Source: Actinokineospora alba (GTDB lineage: Bacteria; Actinomycetota; Actinomycetes; Mycobacteriales; Pseudonocardiaceae). Taken from it: 64,000 nt of DNA. This document shows positions 7,543-14,491 of the stretch, piece after piece; within the stretch, counting starts at the first letter, position 1; each line of letters opens with the position of its first letter. The stretch spans positions 1,116,001 through 1,180,000 of the forward strand of contig NZ_SNXU01000001.1 of assembly GCF_004362515.1 (NCBI RefSeq). Reading direction: 5' to 3'. A program made the position numbers and the translations under genes. Under the pieces are notes generated by a model that was given only the letters and a program-made list of their open reading frames with translations, was not told the DNA's origin and ran no database searches.

Positions 7543-8514
7543 GAGGAACCGCGCGATGTCGACGATCTCGGCTTCGACGGCGTCGCCGATGCCTTTCGGC
7601 AGCTTCCCGAACGGTTCGACGTCGATCTCGCCGCGGGTCCGGCGCCAGGTCGCGACCGCGCGGCCGTCGACCAGCACCGCGGGCATGATGAACCCGCCAC
7701 CCGCCTGGAGCTTGCGCGTGTGCTCGGCGGGCACCGGCCGCTCGCGGTAACCCAGCAGGTAGGCGTCGAAGTGGCCGACCAGCCGGACCGTCCGGCCGGG
7801 ATCGGCGGGCTCGGGCGGCTCCTCGGCGTCCTTGAACGCGGCCCGGGCCTTCCCCAGCGGCAGTCCCGACCAGGTGGCGAAGTCCTCGGCGGTGGCGGGC
7901 GCGTGGCCTGCTAGGTACCGCTCCGCGAGCCGGGTCAGCGCGCGCTGCTCGTCCACCGCGGGGAGACCGCCGAACCGCACGTAGGTCGGCTCGTCGTCAC
8001 TGCGGTCGGGACCTCGGCGGATCAGGCCGGTCATCGCGGCGTAGGCGATCAGGTGGGCGGGTGCCTGGGTGCGGGGGTCCAGGTCGATGCCCTCAGCGCG
8101 CAGGGTCTCGACCAGCTCGGCCCGGGTCCGAGGCGTGGCCGCGGCGTCGGCGATCAGCTCGGCGCCGCGGGTGGAGAGGTCGTCGTCCAGGCCGAGCCGG
8201 GACCGCCTACCGCGCAGGCCGTGGGCGAACCGCGGGCCGAGGAGCGCGACGATCCAGCCGACGTCCTCGGCGGCGAGCAGGTGCAGGGTTCCGCGCATCG
8301 CCCACGTGCGGACCACCTCCCCGGAGGTGACCGCCGAGTCGACGTCTGCGCGGGTGAGACCGTCGGTCCGGGCGCGGACGGCGAGGCGGTTGGCCCGGAC
8401 ATCCTGTGCCTGCAAGGCCACGACCCGGCGGACCGCGTCGGCCGTCGACGCCGGTCGACGGCCCGCGAGCCCTTGGGCGACAGTGCGGGCGACCAGCGGA
8501 TTCACCGTCGTCAT
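7534..8514 (-). CDS. Winged-helix DNA glycosylase-like protein (AlkZ/YcaQ family, HTH_42)
   Basis: 326 aa from ATG 8514 (MTTVNPLVAR). The fold family is the crosslink-repair/DUF1006 group of tandem winged helices. The catalytic QxQ signature appears early, as VVALQAQDVRA (Gln35 and Gln37), followed by TSGEVVRTWAMRGTLHLL. AlkZ with QxQ unhooks azinomycin crosslinks, while YcaQ/AlkX has QxD. The QxQ here points to the AlkZ side, but many actinobacterial paralogues with QxQ have no known lesion. No natural-product cluster is visible alongside. Length matches the family. An alternative start at ATG 8535 exists and no strong ribosome site decides. Confidence 0.83.
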   Translation of the reverse strand: MTTVNPLVARTVAQGLAGRRPASTADAVRRVVALQAQDVRANRLAVRARTDGLTRADVDSAVTSGEVVRTWAMRGTLHLLAAEDVGWIVALLGPRFAHGLRGRRSRLGLDDDLSTRGAELIADAAATPRTRAELVETLRAEGIDLDPRTQAPAHLIAYAAMTGLIRRGPDRSDDEPTYVRFGGLPAVDEQRALTRLAERYLAGHAPATAEDFATWSGLPLGKARAAFKDAEEPPEPADPGRTVRLVGHFDAYLLGYRERPVPAEHTRKLQAGGGFIMPAVLVDGRAVATWRRTRGEIDVEPFGKLPKGIGDAVEAEIVDIARFLEG

Positions 8515-8640
8515 GGGCCAGAAGGTAGCGGTCATGGGTCCGATCGGGGAAAGTTCGACGATCGCGGCAACCTTTCGGCGCTCCCCACGGTCTAGGGGGT
8601 GGATCGGGACGGAAATCGGCGGCGGATGGGGGGTGGCGGT

Positions 8641-9165
8641 GTGCGGGAGGACCTGGATTTCGACGGGTTCGTCCGGGAGCGGTACGACCAGCTCCTGCGG
8701 TACGCCGTGATGCTCACCGGCCGCCGCTGGGACGCCGAAGAGGTCCTGCAGGAAGCGCTGGTGCGCTGCCTTAAGAGATGGCGCAAGGTGCCCGCGGACA
8801 ACGCGGTGGCCTACGCCCGCAAGGCGATCTACCACGAGTTTCTGCGCTCAGCCAAGCGCAAACCGCTGGTGACGCTCGACGAGATCGCCGGACAGCTGGA
8901 CCTCGAGGACTTCGCCGGTGCCGTGGTGGCGCGCGAACACGTCCTCGCGGTCCTGCAGATCCTGCCGCCGCGGCAGCGGGCCGCCGTGGTCGCGCGGTTC
9001 TGGCTGGATCTGACCGAGGCGCAGACCGCGATCGAGTTGGGGTGTTCGGTCGGCACCGTCAAATCACTGACAAGCCGGGGGCTGGCGAAGGTCAGGGAAA
9101 CGTGGAAGGCGGGGGCCGTGCAACACGCGCAGGCAGTCACCTCGCTGGAGAGGAGGTGGGCATGA
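8641..9165 (+). CDS. SigE-family ECF-type RNA polymerase sigma factor
   Basis: About 174 aa from GTG 8641; ATG 8626 and GTG 8599 are in-frame alternatives. Region 2 reads FDGFVRERYDQLLRYAVMLTG...DAEEVLQEALVRCLKRW, and region 4 reads LPPRQRAAVVARFWLDLTEAQTAIELGCSVGTVKSLTSRGLAKVR. This is the SigE/sigma-70 subgroup frequent in streptomycetes and Pseudonocardiaceae. It overlaps the next gene by ATGA, so the sigma factor and the one-TM protein are translated together, the usual layout of a sigma/anti-sigma pair. Confidence 0.92.
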   Translation: MREDLDFDGFVRERYDQLLRYAVMLTGRRWDAEEVLQEALVRCLKRWRKVPADNAVAYARKAIYHEFLRSAKRKPLVTLDEIAGQLDLEDFAGAVVAREHVLAVLQILPPRQRAAVVARFWLDLTEAQTAIELGCSVGTVKSLTSRGLAKVRETWKAGAVQHAQAVTSLERRWA

Positions 9166-10361
9166 TCGCGGACGAGCAGGACCGGACCGTGGCCCGGCTC
9201 CGCCACGAACTGGGGGCCATGGACGTGCACGCGCACGTCGATCAGGTCGACCGGATGCTGCGCAGGGTGCACACCCGCAGGCGGGAACAGCGGCAGCACA
9301 CGGTGCAGATAGTGGCGGCGTTGGCCGTGGTGCTGATCGCGGTGGCGGGCGCGTTCGTCGTGAGCTGGCGGCCGACCGAGCCGGATCTGGCGACACCGGC
9401 GGCGCCGGTCGTCGAGTGGCCGATGCGCGGCAACCTGGTGGGCGACTTCGCGCTGCACGAGCGGGCCGAGGCGCTCTGGCGTGGCGCCGGGGAGAACGGG
9501 CCGACCGGGCCCGTGCGGACGATCTACGCGGGCAACCGGGTCGACCGGACGGCGAGCATGGTGGTCATCGCCATGGTGGCGCCGATGGACGCCGGGCGCA
9601 GCCGGGTGGCGTTCGTCACCAGCGCGGTCAGCATCCAGGGCATCGCCGACGAGACGAAGCTGTTCCTGCGGTCGGTGACGACGGTGGAGCCGGGGCAGCG
9701 GGCCGTGGGCTTCATCGTGGCCAAGCCCGCGTCGGGCGACGAGGAGCTGCGCGGCGGCGGCGCGGTCGGCTTCGCGCTGGCCACGCCGGGGGCGACGGCG
9801 GTCAAGTTCCGGTCGTCGATATACGACATGCACCTTGAGGAAAATCAGCCGATCACGTCGGACGGCGCCGTGTGGATCATCAGCCAGTCCGGGGTCGCGG
9901 CGTGGAACTCGACCATCGAGGTGGCCGCGCTGGCGTCGATCTCGGTGCGGCTGGCTCCGGCCCTGACCGACGCGAGTGTCGAAGCGGTGACGCTGACGAC
10001 GTCGGGGCAGACGACCAAGGCGCTCGGCGACGTGCGCGAGGGTGACTTGATCGTCACCCCGCAGGGGCTGGTCGGCGTGGTCGGCTCGGACGGGACGGTG
10101 GACACCAGGCTCACCGGGCTGGGCTCCATCGGCACGGTCCAGATCGCCCGGTCGGTCATTCCCGGCGACCTGGTCGAGCGGGCAGGCGTGCTGACCTTCG
10201 CGGCGACCGGGCCGGGAGACGTGCTGCCCGGCAACCGGGTGGTGCTGGCCAACGGGGACCTGGTGGTCAACCTCGGCAAGATCGCCGCGGACCGCCTGGC
10301 CGTCGAGCGGATGGTCGACCCGAACACGGTCACGACCGCGATGCGGGTCAGGCAGCGATGA
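9162..10361 (+). CDS. Single-pass membrane protein, probable sigma-factor partner
   Basis: 399 aa, ATG 9162 preceded by GAGAGGAGG and overlapping the sigma stop. A basic cytoplasmic segment of about 47 residues (RMLRRVHTRRREQRQHT) is followed by one membrane helix (about 48-68) and a large extracytoplasmic domain rich in beta-type sequence. The second half has repeated DVREGDLIVTPQGLVGVVG-like strands that recall an OB/SH3-like barrel, as in MreC-type proteins. No ZAS zinc motif (HxxxCxxC) is present. Position and coupling suggest it holds or senses for the sigma factor; this is inferred from context only. Confidence 0.72.
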   Translation: MIADEQDRTVARLRHELGAMDVHAHVDQVDRMLRRVHTRRREQRQHTVQIVAALAVVLIAVAGAFVVSWRPTEPDLATPAAPVVEWPMRGNLVGDFALHERAEALWRGAGENGPTGPVRTIYAGNRVDRTASMVVIAMVAPMDAGRSRVAFVTSAVSIQGIADETKLFLRSVTTVEPGQRAVGFIVAKPASGDEELRGGGAVGFALATPGATAVKFRSSIYDMHLEENQPITSDGAVWIISQSGVAAWNSTIEVAALASISVRLAPALTDASVEAVTLTTSGQTTKALGDVREGDLIVTPQGLVGVVGSDGTVDTRLTGLGSIGTVQIARSVIPGDLVERAGVLTFAATGPGDVLPGNRVVLANGDLVVNLGKIAADRLAVERMVDPNTVTTAMRVRQR

Positions 10362-10383
10362 ACAGGCTTACAACCGCGACGGA

Positions 10384-10403
10384 GGTGGGGCGCCAGCCCC
10401 ACC
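10384..10403. terminator. Hairpin between convergent genes
   Basis: GGTGGGGC (10384-10391) pairs with GCCCCACC (10396-10403) around GCCA. It lies between the stops of the sigma-partner gene (10361) and the secreted protein gene (10418), so it can serve both strands. Confidence 0.6.
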
Positions 10404-10417
10404 CCCGCCATACCGCG

Positions 10418-10978
10418 TCAGTTCGGCGACGCCCAGCCGTCGCCCCAGACTCTGGAGGGGCCCCAGTCCTTGGTCAGGCGGAAGTAGTGCTCGTTGTACG
10501 GGTTGAGGCCGTACCAGCAGTACCCGTAGTAGTACCCGTCGAGCTTGTACCGGACGGGCAGGCCGATGCGGGTGTCGACGCCGTAGGCGTTCCACATCTC
10601 GACCTTGATTTCGCGCGACCAGTAGCTGGGGTCGGTGCTGCCGGTCGCGCGGAGGTTCACGCAGGCGGTGCCGTTGTACGACGGCCAGAACGAGCGGGAA
10701 GCCAGGCTCGTGGAGAAGTCGTACGAGAAGTTGAACGGCAGGTAGTAGGCCGCGACCGTGTACTGGGTCGTGGCCCCCGGACGATCCTTCCCATCGTCCG
10801 GGACCATTTCCAGCCAGGGCGCGTTCGGATCGGGGCGGCCGGGTACCGGTTTCGCCGCATCCGGCCGGTCACGGCGATTTCCACCATCATCGGCGACCGC
10901 GCTGGGCGCCGACACCGTAATAGACAGTATTGACAGCCCAACCAGCAAAAGACGCTTCATTTTCGAAGACAACACCAT
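10418..10978 (-). CDS. Secreted protein, aromatic-rich, unknown function
   Basis: 186 aa from ATG 10978, with GGAGG five nt upstream. The N-terminus is a signal peptide (KMKRLLLVGLSILSITVSAPSAVA, cleavage after AVA), followed by a Pro/Asp-rich linker and a mature domain rich in Tyr and Trp (YYLPFNFSYDF, KLDGYYYGYCWYGLNPYNEHYF) with two cysteines that could pair. No catalytic motif is recognised. It resembles small actinobacterial exported carbohydrate- or surface-binding proteins only in composition. Monocistronic. Confidence 0.75.
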   Translation of the reverse strand: MVLSSKMKRLLLVGLSILSITVSAPSAVADDGGNRRDRPDAAKPVPGRPDPNAPWLEMVPDDGKDRPGATTQYTVAAYYLPFNFSYDFSTSLASRSFWPSYNGTACVNLRATGSTDPSYWSREIKVEMWNAYGVDTRIGLPVRYKLDGYYYGYCWYGLNPYNEHYFRLTKDWGPSRVWGDGWASPN

Positions 10979-11519
10979 TACTCCCTCCCGGAGTCAGGAA
11001 TGGAAAGTTAGTCACAGAGCATGGTGGTACACGTCCATCTTTCGGGTGACACCAGGTCGGCGCGGAGTGCGTCGGCCGGAAAGTGCGACAAATGGCCGCA
11101 GGCATCCAGTCCAAAGGGAGCAACGGGTGGACGCATCCGGCATACCCGGGGGACGCCGAAGTCACGGTCCCGCCACTGGCCGGCAGGGGCGCCCCGTGGC
11201 GGGACCGCGGGCGAACGCGTCCTCGACGGGGGACTCCCGACCCCGCATTCGCCGGGCGACATCCTGCCCGACGCTTCGCGGACACCTGTCATTCATAGAA
11301 TTTCAGCGACGAACCATGGGGGCTGAAATTCAAGAGACGTCCGCCGGGAAGTGAAAAACCCGGCGGCACCTCCCGATCGCGCTGCCCTCGCGCGCGATGG
11401 GGACCGGGTCCGGCCGCATTTGCAGGGATGCGGCCGGGCCCGCCTTAATTCAGCGGGTCAGGTGCCGACATAAGTGGCAATTGGCATGCGGCACCCAACG
11501 GGCCCACCGGGCCGGAACA
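10979..11519. other. Intergenic stretch without a supported gene
   Basis: Frames here are shadow-like, with no ribosome site or family match. An 8-bp hairpin CCGCCGGG/CCCGGCGG at 11341-11366 is the only clear structure. The first 150 bp must contain the promoter of the secreted protein gene on the minus strand. Confidence 0.6.
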
Positions 11520-11570
11520 CAACGAAACAAGCCTATGACCGTTCGGACAGGTCATAGGCTTGTTTCGTTG
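11520..11570 (-). terminator. Perfect 21-bp hairpin: original chromosomal tRNA-Tyr terminator
   Basis: CAACGAAACAAGCCTATGACC (11520-11540, loop 11541-11549) pairs perfectly with 11550-11570. It directly abuts the left 53-bp att repeat on the chromosome side, where the 3' flank of the uninterrupted tRNA-Tyr gene would have been. After integration it is cut off from the tRNA 5' half, and the element's own hairpin at 23821-23868 takes its place. Confidence 0.8.
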
Positions 11571-11622
11571 GTGTGGCGGGTGAAGGATTCGAACCTTCGA
11601 AGCTTTCGCGACGGATTTACAG
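11570..11622 (-). repeat. attL: Left attachment site (att, tRNA-Tyr 3' fragment)
   Basis: These 53 bp are identical to 23871-23923. They contain the last 48 nt of tRNA-Tyr, from the anticodon loop (CTGTAAATCC on the minus strand) through variable arm, T-arm and acceptor, plus 5 bp of flank. Beyond 11622 the similarity to tRNA-Tyr stops and the D-arm is missing, so this is a tRNA remnant and not a working tRNA. Confidence 0.93.
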
Positions 11623-11674
11623 GCCATTCCACGCACCCGCTCTGACCTGCGTGTTTAGGTCTCACGCCCGCCAT

Positions 11675-11695
11675 TTCGGCACACATTCGGCACAG
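11675..11695 (+). promoter_or_regulatory. Candidate integrase arm-type site, left
   Basis: TTCGGCACACATTCGGCAC contains two TTCGGCAC units 11 bp apart. A 21-bp copy with one mismatch lies at 23757-23777 near the other end. In the circular form the two would flank the att core at about 52 and 93 bp, as expected for Int arm sites. Confidence 0.5.
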
Positions 11696-11824
11696 GAGCA
11701 CCGCCTCAGGCCCCCACGAGCAGCCCGACTACGCCCCGATCGGGGCAACTTCCGCGCCTTGAGCAGCCAGTCCTAGCGCGCCTCTCATGGCTGCCCTCTC
11801 CCCCGGTTCCAGTGTCAGCGTCGT

Positions 11825-12028
11825 TCAGCCCCCTGGGCTGGACGCAACGGCACCGTCGTGCAGCAGCTCGACATGCTCCCCGAGTTCGACCACCTTGACC
11901 CCGGTGGCGCGTACGACGTCGCGCTGGACGGCGAAGGCGGCGAGATCCCATCCGATCCAGCGTTCCCGGCGCAGGCCCATCAGTGACGGCCGGTAGACCA
12001 ATCGCGATCTCACCCGGACCGGGTTCAC
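11825..12028 (-). CDS. Small protein of unknown function near attL
   Basis: A possible 67-aa protein from GTG 12028 (VNPVRVRSRLVYRPS), or 51 aa from ATG 11980. The C-terminal part (GLRRERWIGWDLAAFAVQRD, VKVVELGEHVELLHDGA) has strong third-position GC and no shadow-like composition, so it looks genuinely coding. Its promoter region would be the CGGTAAC inverted repeat just upstream. A 17-bp piece of its 5' end (11993-12009) is repeated with one change at 12256-12272 beyond the inverted repeat. No family is recognised. Confidence 0.4.
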   Translation of the reverse strand: MNPVRVRSRLVYRPSLMGLRRERWIGWDLAAFAVQRDVVRATGVKVVELGEHVELLHDGAVASSPGG

Positions 12029-12032
12029 GGAC

Positions 12033-12231
12033 CCTGATTTTGCGGTAACTGCGGTAACTGCGGTAACCATGCAGGTCAGATGGTTACCGCAAGAACTGTG
12101 GTTACCGATGTTGCGGTAACCAGCGGAGCGAACCCACGACCTGGTTACCGATGTTGCGGTAACCAGCCCTCGATCGGTAACCATCTGACCTGCATGGTTA
12201 CCGCAGTTACCGCAGTTACCGCAAAATCAGG
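12033..12231. repeat. 57-bp perfect inverted repeat made of CGGTAAC units (candidate ori, clt or operator)
   Basis: Arms 12033-12089 and 12175-12231 are perfect reverse complements. The 7-mer CGGTAAC (or GTTACCG) occurs 12 times: at 12042, 12051 and 12060 (9-bp spacing), mirrored at 12197, 12206 and 12215, plus 12083, 12101, 12113, 12144, 12156 and 12175 (positions approximate to 1 bp by strand). Two 25-bp direct copies centred on GGTTACCGATGTTGCGGTAACC-type palindromes (12099-12123, 12142-12166) fill the middle. No coding frame explains it. It suits a replication-initiator, TraB-type translocase or repressor binding locus. Confidence 0.9.
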
Positions 12232-12349
12232 CTCCAGCGCGAAGACGCCGCACATGTAGACCAATCTCGATCAGCAGCCGTGGGAGCGATCGCAGAGCGA
12301 CGCGCTCGCGCTCGTCACCTCCGGGACAGCCAAGGGCAACCCGTTCTCG

Positions 12350-12883
12350 CTAGCTTCCCCGCGGGCCCAACGGCAGCTCGAACAGCGCCCCGGACGGCCG
12401 CCACGACCGATAGACCGTACGCACGTGTTGCCATCCAAGCCGTTGGTAGTACCGCTGCAATGACGTGTTGTCCCGATTGGCATCCAGTCGCAAGCGTGAC
12501 TTGCCATGATCCCTACCGAGCTTCGCCGCCCATTCGAGCATGAAGGCCCCAATGCCCCGTCCGGCATCTTCGCGTCGAACAGCCATCCTGTGCACGTACA
12601 GCGCAGAGTCCAAATCATCGGCTTCTGTCCAAAAATCCATGTCTGCGAACTCGTCGACGGTTATTGTTCCCACGACTTCACGATCAACACCCCGTTTGCC
12701 TTCCGCGAACCAGACGCGACCCGCCGCGATTCCGTCAGCAATTCGCTCCACACGGAACGGGCCTTGCCATTGGTCGACACCTATGGACTTCAGCCAACTG
12801 GCAGCCTCACCCATCAGGTCGAGCACAATATTAAGTTCGCCCGGCACCGCCACACGCATTTCCAGGCTCGAATAGTCAGTCAT
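12350..12883 (-). CDS. GNAT-family N-acetyltransferase carried by the element
   Basis: 177 aa with the GNAT core ALYVHRMAVRREDAGRGIGAFMLEWA (acetyl-CoA loop RxDAGRGIG) and LRLDANRDNTSLQRYYQRLGW at the end. It overlaps the GntR gene by eight bases (ATGACTGA), so both come from one transcript. In pSAM2-type AICEs the korSA-type regulator is accompanied by a Nudix gene (pif); here an acetyltransferase takes the place. The substrate could be a metabolite, aminoglycoside-like drug, tRNA-linked toxin target or protein; nothing decides. Lower third-position GC than flanking chromosomal genes supports foreign origin. Confidence 0.88.
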   Translation of the reverse strand: MTDYSSLEMRVAVPGELNIVLDLMGEAASWLKSIGVDQWQGPFRVERIADGIAAGRVWFAEGKRGVDREVVGTITVDEFADMDFWTEADDLDSALYVHRMAVRREDAGRGIGAFMLEWAAKLGRDHGKSRLRLDANRDNTSLQRYYQRLGWQHVRTVYRSWRPSGALFELPLGPRGS

Positions 12884-13649
12884 CGGGGTCCAGCCTGTCG
12901 CGCTCGAACACGATCACGTGCTTAGTTCCTGGCAGTACGGTCACCACGGCCCTGACAGGCCGATCGTCTGCCGTGTAGCCGGTCGAGCGGATCACAGCAA
13001 CCGGCGTTCCTGGACCCAAATCGAGTTGTGTTGCCTCTGTAGGCGTGGGCATCCTCACTTCAATCTCGTCAATTGCGCGTACCTGTCGCGCACCAAGTTC
13101 CGCCAGAACCTCATTTGCGCCGCGCTGAATGTCATGTGGAACCATGATCTCTGACGTGCTTACGAGGGAAAGCGGGAAGTAACTGTCGTTTGCGTTAAAT
13201 GGTTCGCCGTCAAGATACCGAATACGGCGACGAACAACGGTCATTTCGTCTGGCTTGAGGCCAAGTCTGTTTGCGATCTCGTGAGGCGGATTGACGATCT
13301 CAACGTTGATGGTCTGCGATGGCTCTCGCCCGTCCTCAGCCTGTTCTTCCATCCATTGATCCATCTCAGCGAAGTGCGGGCGTGGCCGAAACTCCGCCTG
13401 AGGTCGATAGATTGACCGTCGAATCTTGCGGACGAAATAGCCGCGCGGTCGAGCGGGAATGATCAGGCCCTCGTTCTTTAGGAGTGTCAGTGCTTGCCTG
13501 ACCGTGGCCCGCGCCACTTCGTACTCCGCGCCGAGCGCATGTTCCGTGGGGAGCTGCTGCCCCGGTTCGAGCTGCCCGCTCTCGATCTGCCCGCGCAGAG
13601 CGTTCGCGATCCGTACGTACACGGCCTGGGGTGCGCCTCGTGCTGCCAT
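12876..13649 (-). CDS. GntR-family regulator with UTRA domain (KorSA-like)
   Basis: 257 aa from ATG 13649 (MAARGAPQAVYVRIA); GTG 13664 is an alternative. N-terminal winged helix: IANALRGQIESGQLEPGQQLPTEHALGAEYEVARATVRQALTLLKNEGLI (about 10-65). C-terminal UTRA-type effector domain: VNPPHEIANRLGLKPDEMTVVRRRIRYLDGEPF and later VRMPTPTEATQLDLGPGTPV. In AICEs such regulators (KorSA, TraR) repress transfer and replication genes. Its gene is divergent from the small-ORF/transfer operon across a 147-bp region holding TGTCTA(T/G)TCAATGCG repeats, its likely operators. Confidence 0.92.
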   Translation of the reverse strand: MAARGAPQAVYVRIANALRGQIESGQLEPGQQLPTEHALGAEYEVARATVRQALTLLKNEGLIIPARPRGYFVRKIRRSIYRPQAEFRPRPHFAEMDQWMEEQAEDGREPSQTINVEIVNPPHEIANRLGLKPDEMTVVRRRIRYLDGEPFNANDSYFPLSLVSTSEIMVPHDIQRGANEVLAELGARQVRAIDEIEVRMPTPTEATQLDLGPGTPVAVIRSTGYTADDRPVRAVVTVLPGTKHVIVFERDRLDPDD

Positions 13650-13678
13650 ACCCCAAGTCTTCACCCAGATGGACGCTT

Positions 13679-13774
13679 TGTCTATTCAATGCGCCCAACC
13701 GCTTGACACGCCGACGCCGGGCCGGGCAGAGTCCTGACTGTCAGATTGTCTAGTCAATGCGTTCAGGCTAGACA
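13679..13774 (+). promoter_or_regulatory. Divergent control region with GntR-type operators and a promoter
   Basis: TGTCTATTCAATGCG (13679-13693) and TGTCTAGTCAATGCG (13747-13761) are a direct pair, 68 bp apart with one mismatch. The second is also half of an inverted repeat, TGTCTAG (13747-13753) with CTAGACA (13768-13774). TTGACA at 13703-13708 and CAGAGT at 13727-13732 (18-bp spacer) form a candidate rightward promoter whose start would fall just ahead of the second operator, an arrangement suited to repression. Confidence 0.6.
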
Positions 13775-13796
13775 GCCCGCCAAGGTTGGAGCACTC

Positions 13797-14036
13797 ATGA
13801 AGAAGCGAATCAAGAAGGTGCAGGGGCGGTTCAGGCCGGGTTCTTGCCTGGTGGACAGGTTGCTGATGGAGGTCTACCTGGAGTTGCGAGTGTCGCCGCC
13901 TGCGGCTCCGACGTCGGCGTTGCTGGATGGTTCGGCGTTGGAGCGTCGGGAGCGTCGTGAGGCGCGTCGGGCGTTGGACGCTGTTGTTCGCGCACTGCCA
14001 GTTCGTCGTGTGGTGTCGGACCTGGAGGCGGCGTGA
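13797..14036 (+). CDS. Small basic protein, first gene of the transfer operon
   Basis: 79 aa, ATG 13797, GGAG six nt upstream. Very basic at the start (MKKRIKKVQGRFRPG), then helical and Arg/Glu-rich (GSALERRERREARRALDAVVRALPVRR). It is the first rightward gene after the GntR operators, and its stop overlaps the next start (TGATG). Charge suggests nucleic-acid or protein binding; no family recognised. Confidence 0.7.
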   Translation: MKKRIKKVQGRFRPGSCLVDRLLMEVYLELRVSPPAAPTSALLDGSALERRERREARRALDAVVRALPVRRVVSDLEAA

Positions 14037-14491
14037 TGTCGGCTTCCGGGTTGACGTTCGCGGTGTTGCTGCCGGGGTTGCTGGTGGCACACAACGTGGC
14101 GGACCACTGGGTGCAGTCGAGCCACCAGGCGGGTTGTAAGGGCCTGCCGGGTTGGGCGGGTCGTCGTGCCTGTGCGGCTCACGTCCTGGGCTACACGGTC
14201 GTCACCGCGTGGTTGGTCGTCGGCCTGTGGGTGGCGTTCGATCTGTCGATCTCTCTGCCGGGTTTCCTGCTGGGACAGGTGATCTCTGCGGTGACGCACT
14301 ACTGGGCCGACCGGCGCACCACGTTGGCGTGGCTGGCCCGCATCGTCGGCCGCGCCCAGTTCTACCGCATGGGCGCACCGCGCGAGAACCGTGACGACAA
14401 CCCGTCGCTGGGGACCGGGGCTTATGCGCTGGACCAGTCGTGGCACTGGTTGTGGCTGGGTGTGGCCGCGTTCGTGACGGCGGTGGCCTGA
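14036..14491 (+). CDS. Multi-pass membrane protein, DUF3307-like
   Basis: 151 aa with three to four hydrophobic stretches: LTFAVLLPGLLVAHNVADHW, HVLGYTVVTAWLVVGLWVAF, LPGFLLGQVISAVTHYWADR and HWLWLGVAAFVTAVA. The ordering of His/Asp residues (AHNVADHW...SHQ, THYWADRR) resembles DUF3307-type proteins of phages and plasmids; that is a tentative match. It is translationally coupled on both sides through TGATG overlaps, the downstream partner being the HELGH protein, so membrane protein and peptidase-like protein may function together. Confidence 0.7.
   Translation: MSASGLTFAVLLPGLLVAHNVADHWVQSSHQAGCKGLPGWAGRRACAAHVLGYTVVTAWLVVGLWVAFDLSISLPGFLLGQVISAVTHYWADRRTTLAWLARIVGRAQFYRMGAPRENRDDNPSLGTGAYALDQSWHWLWLGVAAFVTAVA

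Noticed and set aside
10887..11285. Minus-strand 132-codon frame upstream of the secreted protein
   Set aside because: Cys/Arg/Pro-rich, no ribosome site, overlaps the start and promoter of the secreted protein gene.
11575..11660. A second tRNA-Tyr gene at the left att site
   Set aside because: Only the 3' 48 nt match; D-arm and 5' anticodon stem are missing, although AGCGGGT by chance resembles the acceptor strand. It is an att remnant.
12033..12231. CRISPR-like array
   Set aside because: Repeats are 7-9 bp, lie in both orientations, have no regular spacers and no cas genes are near.
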